Shown here piece after piece: positions 1-5,913 of a stretch of DNA of 6,427 nucleotides (position 1 is the stretch's first letter; each line of letters opens with the position of its first letter). Both the position numbers and the translations under genes were made by a program. Under the pieces are notes generated by a model. It was not told the origin of the DNA. It saw only the letters and a list, made by a program, of their open reading frames with translations, and made no database searches. Source of the stretch: Myxococcota bacterium (lineage in GTDB: Bacteria > Myxococcota_A > Polyangia > HGW-17); the NCBI GenBank assembly GCA_018821745.1, contig JAHJLU010000479.1, positions 1-6,427 on the forward strand, given 5' to 3'.

Positions 1-37
1 CCAGGATCAGAATCGACAGCAACAGGAGGTGTTTCAT
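1..37 (-). CDS. Start of an exported protein or lipoprotein (5' fragment)
   Basis: Only the first 12 codons are present, reading MKHLLLLSILIL on the minus strand, and the gene continues beyond the left edge. A short basic start (Lys-2, His-3) followed by an unbroken run of Leu/Ile is the n- and h-region of a Sec signal peptide. Its length and style match the lipoprotein signals seen elsewhere in this window. The start is supported by a GGAG Shine-Dalgarno (complement of 44-47) six bases before the ATG at 37-35. The cleavage site and mature protein lie outside the window, so no function can be given. It is transcribed divergently from the membrane protein gene at 276. Confidence 0.6.
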   Translation of the reverse strand, partial: MKHLLLLSILIL

Positions 38-113
38 TTTGGACTCCAAAAAAGTCAGGTGTCAGGCAAAAGACTGTGACTTCCCTTTTACGCCATGTCC
101 TTTCACAAGTCAA

Positions 114-192
114 AGGCGGGAACCGCCTGTCCCGCCGGGGCCTCTCAATTATGCCCCGGAATCGGCAGACCCCCCGCGAGCAACTATGGGGG
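114..192. other. GC-rich inverted-repeat cluster in a divergent intergenic region
   Basis: The 238-base gap 38-275 separates two divergent genes and holds several short inverted repeats. AGGCGG (114-119) pairs with CCGCCT (123-128) around a 3-base loop. GGCGGG (115-120) can instead pair with CCCGCC (131-136), so these two stems exclude each other. CCGGGGC (135-141) pairs with GCCCCGG (153-159) around 11 bases. CCCCC (171-175) can pair with GGGGG (188-192). None is followed by a T-tract on the plus strand, so they do not look like plain terminators. They could be a structured 5' leader or operator sites for either gene. Two GATAAT hexamers (228-233 and 238-243) resemble -10 elements, but neither has a convincing -35, so I call no promoter. 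Confidence 0.35.
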
Positions 193-275
193 AAAAGGAA
201 AATTCCAGTTGGTTCCCTTCGCCACGGGATAATACTTGATAATGTTTCCATTTTGGTTAAAGGTCTTCCCAGCGC

Positions 276-1865
276 ATGAAAAATCAACGGACAAACCCCC
301 TACACACGGTTATGTCTCTTTTTCGGAACCCTGCTCCCGAGGGGGACACCTTTGCCCAGGACCGACAGGACAAACAGAAGTTTGTCATCATGGGCCTCAT
401 GGTCCTCATTATCTATCAACTCTTCAGTATCCCCATAAAGTTTTACAATGGCAGGGCGCTGGAAGCATTCCTGGACGTGCTTTTCATTTTCACCATCACC
501 TCCTTCATCTCCCTCTCCCTCAAGGAGCGGTTTGCCGGGCTGGGACATCTCCTGCTGGTGTGTCTGCTGATGGGGGGATTTTTTTATGGCTTCTTCATGA
601 AAGGACATGAGGATTCCTCAATTCTGTTGTTTTTCACCTTCCCGGGGATAGTGTTTTATCTCGTCGGCATCAGGCGCGCCGCTTGGGGTCTGGCTATAGT
701 GTTGATTCCCGTACTGGTGCTCCTTTTCTGGCCGTCACTGTTTCCCATCCGACCTTTTGGCGCCAGCTTTGTTTTGCATTATCTCACCAGTTTTTGTCTC
801 ACCCTCGGCGTGTGCGGTATTGTTGAATGGCTGCACAGCCATGCCCTCATGGAGCTCCACACCACCAACGACCACCTGAACAATGCCACGGAGCGCATCC
901 AGACTCTGGGCAGGTTGATACCCATCTGCAGTTACTGTAAACGCATGAAGGACAAAACGGGATACTGGATGGATCTGGGCAGATTTCTGTCTGAAAACAC
1001 CAAAGCACAGGTCAGCTACGGGCTGTGTGAGACGTGCAGTCAGGAGCCCGCCAGCGCCGATTCCGACAATCCACTGCCCGATGAGCCGGCTCCCAACCTC
1101 CTGACAATCCCGTCGGATTTTCACCCGCTCTTCGTCCTCCTGGCGAGCCTTGTGGTATCTGTCACCACGGCTGCTTTTTCCATCAGGGATCTGATCATGG
1201 GGAACGTCACCAAGGCGGTCGTCCAGATGATCTTCGTTGTTATTATTTCACTGGTCTCCTTTCTCAAGTGGCGCAAAAAAGGACCCTCAATCGCCAACCA
1301 CATTGTGGTTCTGGGTATTTTTCTGGTGGTTGCGCTCCCCTATTTCGGTCAGAGACCAGAGTTCGTTGAGATTGTATGGTTTTTTCTCTTCCCACCCCTG
1401 GCAATCTATATTACGGGGGCGACCATGGGCAGCCTGTGGTCACTGTTGCTCCTGGCTTTTGCCCAGCTGGTCTTTCTTCAGGTCTCTTTTCTCTCCACTG
1501 TCCCCTATACTGCTCCGTTTCACCTCTTTTTCAGCGTCAGTTTCCTCGTCCTGGTTTTTCTGTCATGGAACTCCGAGCGCCTGCGCGGCCGGATCATGGC
1601 GACCCTCCTGAACCGTCGCAAAAAACTGGAGCTTGCCTACGAAAATATCCACTCCCTCAAAGGGCTCGTCCCCGTCTGCGCCAAATGTCACTCCATCAGA
1701 AACGACGAAGGGTTCTGGACCAATGTGGAGAAGCATTTCCATGATTTCACCGATCTGCAGCTCACTCACGGCATCTGTCGTGACTGCATGAAGCGGGAGT
1801 TCCCGGAAATCTGGGCCCACATGTCACAACAGGAGAAAGACTCCACGGCCAAGGTCCCATCCTGA
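276..1865 (+). CDS. Tandem-duplicated 6TM / four-cysteine membrane protein, possible sensor
   Basis: This 529-residue protein is made of two copies of one unit. Copy A has six predicted membrane helices (about 36-54, 61-82, 88-108, 114-132, 137-156, 165-186), a short polar helix (about 190-212) and a four-Cys module with C218, C221, C251 and C254. Copy B repeats this with helices at about 282-303, 312-331, 339-359, 363-384, 385-407 and 413-431, a basic helix (about 434-460) and C468, C471, C501 and C504. The Cys modules resemble a segment I recall at the C-termini of some bacterial response regulators and PAS proteins ('LPICASCKKIRDDEGYW...GICPDC'). The membrane part resembles the 6TM input domains of some diguanylate cyclases (FP...G core). 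No kinase, GGDEF, EAL or HTH domain is visible. Charge distribution puts both Cys modules in the cytoplasm, which suggests metal- or redox-linked sensing; that is inference. The start at 276 has only a weak AAAGG (259-263); Met-13 (312) is an alternative. Confidence 0.85.
   Translation: MKNQRTNPLHTVMSLFRNPAPEGDTFAQDRQDKQKFVIMGLMVLIIYQLFSIPIKFYNGRALEAFLDVLFIFTITSFISLSLKERFAGLGHLLLVCLLMGGFFYGFFMKGHEDSSILLFFTFPGIVFYLVGIRRAAWGLAIVLIPVLVLLFWPSLFPIRPFGASFVLHYLTSFCLTLGVCGIVEWLHSHALMELHTTNDHLNNATERIQTLGRLIPICSYCKRMKDKTGYWMDLGRFLSENTKAQVSYGLCETCSQEPASADSDNPLPDEPAPNLLTIPSDFHPLFVLLASLVVSVTTAAFSIRDLIMGNVTKAVVQMIFVVIISLVSFLKWRKKGPSIANHIVVLGIFLVVALPYFGQRPEFVEIVWFFLFPPLAIYITGATMGSLWSLLLLAFAQLVFLQVSFLSTVPYTAPFHLFFSVSFLVLVFLSWNSERLRGRIMATLLNRRKKLELAYENIHSLKGLVPVCAKCHSIRNDEGFWTNVEKHFHDFTDLQLTHGICRDCMKREFPEIWAHMSQQEKDSTAKVPS
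378..1049 (+). repeat. Copy A of the duplicated 6TM/four-Cys unit (residues 35-258)
   Basis: First copy of the internal duplication. Landmark residues sit exactly 250 residues before their partners in copy B: G59/G309, P123/P373, G131/G381, L211/L461, P216/P466, C218/C468, C221/C471, G229/G479, W231/W481, G249/G499, C251/C501 and C254/C504. From E206 to C254 no gap is needed against copy B. The similarity is at protein level and ancient; I see no long DNA identity. Confidence 0.8.
1128..1799 (+). repeat. Copy B of the duplicated 6TM/four-Cys unit (residues 285-508)
   Basis: Second copy. It keeps the four cysteines, the G-aromatic-W motif (G479, F480, W481) and the Pro/Gly core of the membrane domain (P373, G381). 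It differs from copy A in having His after the second cysteine (H472 for K222) and a more basic helix before the module (N447 to K450 includes RRKK, where copy A has neutral and acidic residues). Copy A and copy B are joined by an acidic, Pro-rich linker at residues 257-280. Confidence 0.8.
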
Positions 1866-1895
1866 TCCACGTGTCTTGATTTCACCACTTGCAGA

Positions 1896-1926
1896 TACCC
1901 TTTTCCCCCGTCTCCGGGTAATTTTT
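1896..1926 (+). terminator. Possible intrinsic terminator after the membrane protein gene
   Basis: About 30 bases after the TGA at 1865, TACCC (1896-1900) can pair with GGGTA (1916-1920). Alternatively CCCG (1907-1910) pairs with CGGG (1915-1918) around a TCTC loop. Five T residues follow at 1922-1926. The stem is short, so this is a weak candidate. Confidence 0.35.
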
Positions 1927-1963
1927 CTTCTGTGATCCAGCGCAATTTTCCACAGCAAAGGGG

Positions 1964-1992
1964 AAAAAACACCCTCTTGGCGGTTGTTTTTT
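1964..1992 (+). terminator. A-tract/T-tract hairpin terminator before the esterase gene
   Basis: AAAAAACA (1964-1971) pairs with TGTTTTTT (1985-1992). The adjacent CC (1972-1973) pairs with GG (1982-1983) past a one-base bulge (T1984), giving about 10 pairs around an 8-base loop. The 3' arm is itself the T-tract, so it could stop transcription from the upstream gene. It ends 40 bases before the lipoprotein start at 2032, so transcription of that gene would begin after it or depend on read-through. The GC content of the stem is low. Confidence 0.4.
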
Positions 1993-2020
1993 CAAGGCGG
2001 TCAGGTAAGGTTCTCCCATC

Positions 2021-2026
2021 AGGAGG
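2021..2026 (+). promoter_or_regulatory. Shine-Dalgarno AGGAGG that fixes the esterase start
   Basis: A full-consensus AGGAGG lies five bases before ATG 2032. It decides in favour of this start over the longer in-frame ATG at 1984, which lies inside the hairpin at 1964-1992 and would put 16 hydrophilic residues before the signal peptide. Confidence 0.85.
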
Positions 2027-2031
2027 TTCCC

Positions 2032-3108
2032 ATGAAATCACCGCTTCTCATTATCGGCCTGCTTCTCTTTGCCCTCGTCGCCTGCGACGATGACTCATCA
2101 AACAACACCAACAACGTCAATAACGTCAACAACACCAACAACACTAATAACGTCAATAATACGAACAACGTCAACAACACCAACAACGTTAACAACACCA
2201 ACAACACCCAGGTGAGCCCCGAATGTGCTGCGCTTGCGGAGGGATACAACGACAACTTCATGGTCAACGGCACCCCCCGCGCGTTTTACCTGAAGATCCC
2301 CTCGGGCACCGCTCCCTCCTCGGGCTGGGCGGTGGTCTTCGCATGGCACGGCACCGGTGACACAGCCGCAAACTTCAAAGGTCTGGTGGAACCTTCGGTC
2401 GACAACCAGACCCTGCCCTTTATCGCGGTCACTGTGGACAACGACCCCTACTACACCATGAACGCCCTGCCCCCCACGGGTATTGACTGGGATATCCTGG
2501 ACACCACCGATGGTGTGGCCGACGCGGACCTCTACGACGCCGTTATCACCTGCCTGCATCAGCGTTTTCCCGTGGATGACAACCATATCCACACCATGGG
2601 ATTCTCTGCGGGCTCCATCATGGCCGACCTCCTCGCCCTGCTGAGAAATGATGCGATCGCCTCTGTCTTTACCTACAGCGGAGCCTACCTCAATAACCCC
2701 GACAACACGGCTGATCTCCAGCCCGCCATGGCCGCCTCCTTCGTGAAGTGGCCCGCCTTTGCCACCTCCAATAAATACACCCAGGTGATCATCCACGGAG
2801 TCGATGGAGACGCCTCCTGCACCGGCCCCGATGGCTGCGACAAATACACCGTCCCCCTGGGCACCTTTGGCACCTTCGTTGCTAATTTCAACCACATGGG
2901 AATTAATGACGCCGCGTACCTGCCCGAGAACGGCCACGATGTTATCCATTGTCAGCATAACCTGGGCCACACCAACGGGGGTCCCGCAATCACCGCCATG
3001 GTCCAGTTCTTCGCGGACCACCCCCTGGGCACCGTGAACTCCCCCTACGCAGACAGTCTCCCCGCCGCTTTCTCCCCGGACATCTGTACCTTCATCCCCA
3101 AGCAGTAG
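2032..3108 (+). CDS. Lipoprotein alpha/beta-hydrolase, PHB-depolymerase/feruloyl-esterase-like
   Basis: This 358-residue lipid-anchored protein is probably a secreted esterase. Residues 1-17 are a signal peptide ending in the lipobox LVAC, with Cys-18 lipidated. D19-D21 follow; Asp at +2 retains lipoproteins in the inner membrane of E. coli, but that rule may not hold here. Residues 24-59 are 12 NNT/NNV triplets forming a hydrophilic tether. The hydrolase domain runs from about 65 to 357. It has WHGTGD (105-110) as the likely oxyanion region, GFSAG (190-194) with Ser-192 as the nucleophile elbow, IIHG (253-256) followed by Asp-258 and Asp-260 as candidate acids, and GHT (312-314) with His-313 as the likely catalytic base. 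This order matches the polyhydroxybutyrate depolymerase / CE1 esterase group. Cys-263 and Cys-269 may form a small disulphide loop. The substrate is unknown. The gene converges on the minus-strand RCC1 lipoprotein. Confidence 0.85.
   Translation: MKSPLLIIGLLLFALVACDDDSSNNTNNVNNVNNTNNTNNVNNTNNVNNTNNVNNTNNTQVSPECAALAEGYNDNFMVNGTPRAFYLKIPSGTAPSSGWAVVFAWHGTGDTAANFKGLVEPSVDNQTLPFIAVTVDNDPYYTMNALPPTGIDWDILDTTDGVADADLYDAVITCLHQRFPVDDNHIHTMGFSAGSIMADLLALLRNDAIASVFTYSGAYLNNPDNTADLQPAMAASFVKWPAFATSNKYTQVIIHGVDGDASCTGPDGCDKYTVPLGTFGTFVANFNHMGINDAAYLPENGHDVIHCQHNLGHTNGGPAITAMVQFFADHPLGTVNSPYADSLPAAFSPDICTFIPKQ
2101..2208 (+). repeat. 12 x 9-bp in-frame tandem repeat coding for (Asn-Asn-Thr/Val)12
   Basis: Twelve consecutive 9-base units of the form AAY AAY ACN or AAY AAY GTY encode seven NNT and five NNV triplets. 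The units differ only at synonymous positions and at the Thr/Val codon. A change in copy number would keep the reading frame and only alter tether length. This kind of Asn-rich spacer after a lipobox is common in lipoproteins of Bradymonadota and related groups (recalled, not searched). Confidence 0.95.
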
Positions 3109-3146
3109 GCCCCCCTGCCAATTTCCATTTTCTCAATAAAGACCGG

Positions 3147-3174
3147 AAAAAATCTTCAGGCTTTGGCAGCCTGA
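3147..3174 (-). terminator. Intrinsic terminator for the minus-strand RCC1 lipoprotein
   Basis: TCAGGCT (3156-3162) and AGCCTGA (3168-3174) form a perfect 7-bp stem around a 5-base loop. Read on the minus strand, the stem is followed three bases later by six T residues (complement of A3147-3152). This is a classic intrinsic terminator about 85 bases after the stop codon of the minus-strand gene. On the plus strand there is no T-tract after the stem, so the esterase gene (stop at 3108) probably does not use it efficiently. Confidence 0.8.
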
Positions 3175-3260
3175 CACCACAACACCGCTTCAGCAGTCCC
3201 CGGGATCATCCTGTTTTCCAGTACCGGATATGAGAAGACAGCCGAGAGAGTCCCCCATCA

Positions 3261-5066
3261 TCACTCCTGAACAGCCTGTACCCTCACGGGAATCAATGAA
3301 TTGTTCACACTGTTGTTCCCCAACTGCCCATCGGCTCCGCTTCCCCAGCAGTAGACACTGCCCAGGGTGTCGATGCCACAGACGGAACTGGAGGCTGCGG
3401 CCAGCATCACAAAGGCGCCTCCACGCACATCGGTCATGGTTACCGCAACGGGGATATCGCTATGGACCGTGCTGTTATTTCCCAGCTGTCCGGAGGCATT
3501 ATAGCCCCAGCACCAGGCACCTCCAGCGCTATCGAGCATGCAGGAGAACCTGTCTCCTGAGACCATCTGTGAGAAGGGTGCGCCAGCCGCAATATGCCCC
3601 GTAGTAACGGGGGTGGGCGTGTCTGTAAAATCCAGACTACCATTTCCCAGCTCACCGTTGGCATCGCTTCCCCAGCAATGGGGCTGTGCGTTGGAGTCCA
3701 GCGCGCAGGTGTGGGTCAAGCCCGTGGCTGACGCCTCAAAATGTGGAACACTCATGGTCCCCGGGGGATAAAAAATGGGACCCGGCAGCGCGTAAAAATC
3801 TGCGCCCCCCTCTGCAGCGTTGGGGCGACCCAGCTGCCAGTATGCGTTCTCACCCCAGCACCAGATGGTATCATTTCCCTGGGAGCTCACACACACGGAC
3901 TGATATGCGATGCGGGAGAGCCCGTGACACACGACGGATGAATCCATGTCGGTGAGGATTGGAACATTGTTCGTGCCTGGCAACCCCTCCACGCCAAGCG
4001 CGCCCCTGTCGTTGTCCCCCCAGCACCAGACTCGTGATTGTGTATCGATCCCGCAGCTCATCTGACTGCCCACCTGAAGCTCACGAAAGGTGGCCCCCGC
4101 CATGGGGGACATATCCATGGGCGTCACTCCATCTGCGGTGCTATCCCCAATACCAAGCTGTCCGTAAATATTTTCACCCCAGCACCAGCCATTTCCTACT
4201 GTATCTATGGCGCAGGTGTGGCTGTACCCGGCGGAAATCATGGTGAAGAGCGTGTCTGTATTCACTGCCGCGGGAACAGTTTTAGAGACAGTTGTCCCGG
4301 TCCCCAGCTTTCCGTAGGCTCCATTCCCCCAGCACCAGGCCTTTTGCAAGGAATCAACGACGCAATAATGATCGCTCCCGGCTGAAATTGTCACGGCGCT
4401 CACACAGTCGGGGCTCTGGGGATCAAATTGACACGTACCATCGCACAGCACACTCTCCCCGCGGAAGAATCCCCCTTCGTAGCAGGTGGCGCTTCCCAGG
4501 TTGGTGCCATCACAACTCTCATCGCCTTCCTGGATGATTCCATCGCCGCAGAAACCCTCACAGAGGTCCGTGACAAACCGGCAGGAGTCAGAGCATCCCA
4601 GTTCGCCGCCGTAGAACCCCAGATCGGTGCACTGGGTCCCGTTCATCTCCTGATCGTCACAGCTCTCTCCCTCACCGGTCTGGAGGACTCCGTCTCCGCA
4701 GTTGTTGCATCCCGAGGTGTCCACCTGGCAGTTTTCGTCACACTGCAGGTCTCCTCCCGGGAGCTGTTCCAGGGAGAAGCAGGTGGCTCCACCGAAATTT
4801 TCACCTTCGCAGGTCTCTGCCTCCTGCAATATCCCATCGCCACAGCGGCCGAACACCTGACAAGGGGCCGTGTCAAACTGGCACTCACCGGTGCAGACAA
4901 GCGCGCCCCCGTGGAACCCCAGTGTTTGACATGTCTCGTCATTGAGATTGGCCGAATCGCAGCTCTCGCCAGGGTCGAGTATACTATCTCCGCAGGTATC
5001 GGCGCCCGTACTCTTTTCATCACACGCGGGAAGTAAAATAAGGAGAATCACCATTATCAACTTCAT
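3261..5066 (-). CDS. Lipoprotein with four Cys-rich repeats and a 7-blade RCC1-like propeller
   Basis: This is a 601-residue surface or periplasmic lipoprotein. Residues 1-14 are a signal peptide with lipobox LPAC, Cys-15 being lipidated. Four cysteine-rich repeats follow at about 25-69, 75-120, 123-169 and 173-221, each beginning CGDG or CGDS. Residues 223-601 hold seven RCC1-type blades with the signature 'SAG..H.C.ID..G..WCWG.N..GQLG'; the [W/H/Y]CWG motifs fall at 244, 294, 347, 402, 463, 518 and 572. Seven blades make a closed propeller, which usually serves protein or ligand binding; no enzymatic residues are evident. The start at 5066 has an AAGAGGTG Shine-Dalgarno (complement of 5071-5078) four bases upstream. 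The gene lies 109 bases downstream of the methyltransferase on the same strand. The GAACCC/GGGTTC inverted repeat at that gene's stop (5167-5188) lacks a T-tract, so co-transcription is possible. I see no clear promoter in the gap. The biological ligand is unknown. Confidence 0.9.
   Translation of the reverse strand: MKLIMVILLILLPACDEKSTGADTCGDSILDPGESCDSANLNDETCQTLGFHGGALVCTGECQFDTAPCQVFGRCGDGILQEAETCEGENFGGATCFSLEQLPGGDLQCDENCQVDTSGCNNCGDGVLQTGEGESCDDQEMNGTQCTDLGFYGGELGCSDSCRFVTDLCEGFCGDGIIQEGDESCDGTNLGSATCYEGGFFRGESVLCDGTCQFDPQSPDCVSAVTISAGSDHYCVVDSLQKAWCWGNGAYGKLGTGTTVSKTVPAAVNTDTLFTMISAGYSHTCAIDTVGNGWCWGENIYGQLGIGDSTADGVTPMDMSPMAGATFRELQVGSQMSCGIDTQSRVWCWGDNDRGALGVEGLPGTNNVPILTDMDSSVVCHGLSRIAYQSVCVSSQGNDTIWCWGENAYWQLGRPNAAEGGADFYALPGPIFYPPGTMSVPHFEASATGLTHTCALDSNAQPHCWGSDANGELGNGSLDFTDTPTPVTTGHIAAGAPFSQMVSGDRFSCMLDSAGGAWCWGYNASGQLGNNSTVHSDIPVAVTMTDVRGGAFVMLAAASSSVCGIDTLGSVYCWGSGADGQLGNNSVNNSLIPVRVQAVQE
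3264..4400 (-). repeat. Seven RCC1-like propeller blades, each with a cysteine pair
   Basis: The blades carry paired cysteines at 235/245, 285/295, 338/348, 392/403, 454/464, 509/519 and 563/573. Spacing is 10 residues in six blades and 11 in the fourth. First-Cys to first-Cys distances are 50, 53, 54, 62, 55 and 54 residues, so blade four carries an insertion (about residues 414-442). It is also preceded by an extra Cys-380. Eukaryotic RCC1 does not have this regular Cys pair; in an exported protein these are likely intra-blade disulphides. Confidence 0.9.
4404..4994 (-). repeat. Four tandem CGDG-type cysteine-rich repeats
   Basis: Residues 25-221 contain four units of about 45-49 residues with the pattern CGD[G/S]-x-[I/L/V]-x(4-6)-E-x-C-[D/E]...N...TC...G-F/G-G...C...C-x-[F/V]-D...C. 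Each has six or more cysteines, probably all disulphide-bonded after export. The pattern belongs to the disulphide-rich repeats abundant in myxobacterial surface proteins (for example the TIGR02232 / DUF4215 style, by recall), though these copies have LGF.GG in place of the DDGN..GDGC form. They likely act as a stalk between the lipid anchor and the propeller. Confidence 0.85.
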
Positions 5067-5175
5067 GTTTCACCTCTTTTGGTAATACATCCTAGCATAA
5101 TTCAATTCCCCCGCGATAGAGGAACTCATTTTCCCTGAACGTATATAGCGTTGAAACAGCCTGAGGGAACCCGGG

Positions 5176-5913
5176 TCACAGGGGTTCGACAGTGGTCTCT
5201 GCCTGGCAGGGGGGTTCTTCGTCAACGGGGCCCTTTGGCTCAGGCCACGCCAGCAGCAGGTGATTTTTGGGCGTGATGTCACGGGGAATGTTCAGCGCCG
5301 CGACCCGAAAGCCCTGGTGGCGGAGTCTGGCAACCCGCATGGCGTCAATGGCCAGGGAACCCTCCATCCAGTTGGTGAGTCCACCGGTGTCACACCGTTT
5401 GTAGTCATGGCAGCATGGGACAACCCCTACCCGACACCCCGCGCTGATGGCCATATCCAGCACCCTGTCCGTGAGGGTTCCACATGCGTGGATCGAGACC
5501 ACCAGGGAGTGTGAGTCGGCCACTGCCTCCTCCAGAGGGCCCTCCACATAGTTCAGGCGGCCACTCAACTGGGGCCAGCGTTCCCTGAGCACCGCATAGA
5601 TTTTTGCAAAACTGGGGGGCATGGAGGTGTCCACCAGGGTGGCAGAGGGTGAAGTGTCATCAAGGAGAAGCAGCATGGCGCTGAGCAGCCCGTGACCCGC
5701 CGCCAGCTCCAGAATAGTGCCGCCCCGCATCTGTCGCCTGAGCCGCTTGGCGGTCTCCCAGCTCTCAAAAAACTCTTTGCGCGAGACACACTCGGCGAGG
5801 CAGAGGGTGCGCCCGATCCGGTTAACCAGACTCTCCCCCTCAAACCATCGCGTGGTGTACCGGTTGAGAACATTGTCGGAGGAGCGGTCAAGGGGGTCCA
5901 TGGAGTCATCCAT
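5176..5913 (-). CDS. Class I SAM-dependent methyltransferase, Methyltransf_32-like
   Basis: This 245-residue cytoplasmic protein has no signal peptide. SAM-binding motif I is ILELAAGHG (67-75), and LVDTS (93-97) ends the second strand with Asp-95 as the likely ribose-binding acid. SIHACG (140-145) and VPCCHDY (165-171) are the HACG and PCC signatures of the Methyltransf_32 / METTL25-like group, also related to the TRM13 core. Conserved RKEFFESWETA (45-55) precedes motif I. The family contains RNA- and protein-directed enzymes, so the substrate here cannot be stated. ATG 5913 is the first possible start: the frame upstream reaches a stop at 5949-5947 without another start codon. No good Shine-Dalgarno is seen, only a GGA three bases upstream. 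Met-5 (5901) is an alternative. It lies upstream of the RCC1 lipoprotein gene on the same strand. Confidence 0.85.
   Translation of the reverse strand: MDDSMDPLDRSSDNVLNRYTTRWFEGESLVNRIGRTLCLAECVSRKEFFESWETAKRLRRQMRGGTILELAAGHGLLSAMLLLLDDTSPSATLVDTSMPPSFAKIYAVLRERWPQLSGRLNYVEGPLEEAVADSHSLVVSIHACGTLTDRVLDMAISAGCRVGVVPCCHDYKRCDTGGLTNWMEGSLAIDAMRVARLRHQGFRVAALNIPRDITPKNHLLLAWPEPKGPVDEEPPCQAETTVEPL

Noticed and set aside
39..239. Small plus-strand frames in the left intergenic region
   Set aside because: Pro/Arg-rich translation, no Shine-Dalgarno before the ATG, and overlap with the inverted-repeat cluster. Nothing supports a real gene.
1677..1691. CAKCH (residues 468-472) as a c-type haem-binding CxxCH site
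   Set aside because: Copy A has CSYCK at the same place, and charge distribution puts this segment in the cytoplasm, where covalent haem attachment does not take place. It is better explained as one CxxC knuckle of the four-Cys module.
2101..2208. 9-bp repeats as a CRISPR array or replication iterons
   Set aside because: The units are contiguous with no spacers, are in frame inside a lipoprotein gene, and vary at synonymous third positions, as expected of a coding tether.
2098..3021. Long minus-strand open frame (307 codons) opposite the esterase gene
   Set aside because: It is the antisense of a well-supported lipoprotein gene. Its Val/Gly-rich, low-complexity translation is the complement of the Asn-rich repeat and of the biased codon use, and it has no recognisable domain.
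3115..3169. CTGCCAA (3115-3121) pairing with TTGGCAG (3163-3169) as a plus-strand attenuator
   Set aside because: The 7-bp pairing spans a 41-base loop and competes with the much stronger local hairpin 3156-3174. It is probably chance.
4428..5036. Plus-strand open frame (202 codons) opposite the RCC1 lipoprotein
   Set aside because: It is antisense to the cysteine-rich repeats, whose repeated codons suppress stops on the other strand. There is no Shine-Dalgarno and no domain.
5178..5200. GGTTCGA at 5184-5190 as a tRNA T-loop
   Set aside because: The flanking bases do not form a T-stem, there is no acceptor or anticodon arm, and the site lies in the last codons of the methyltransferase gene.
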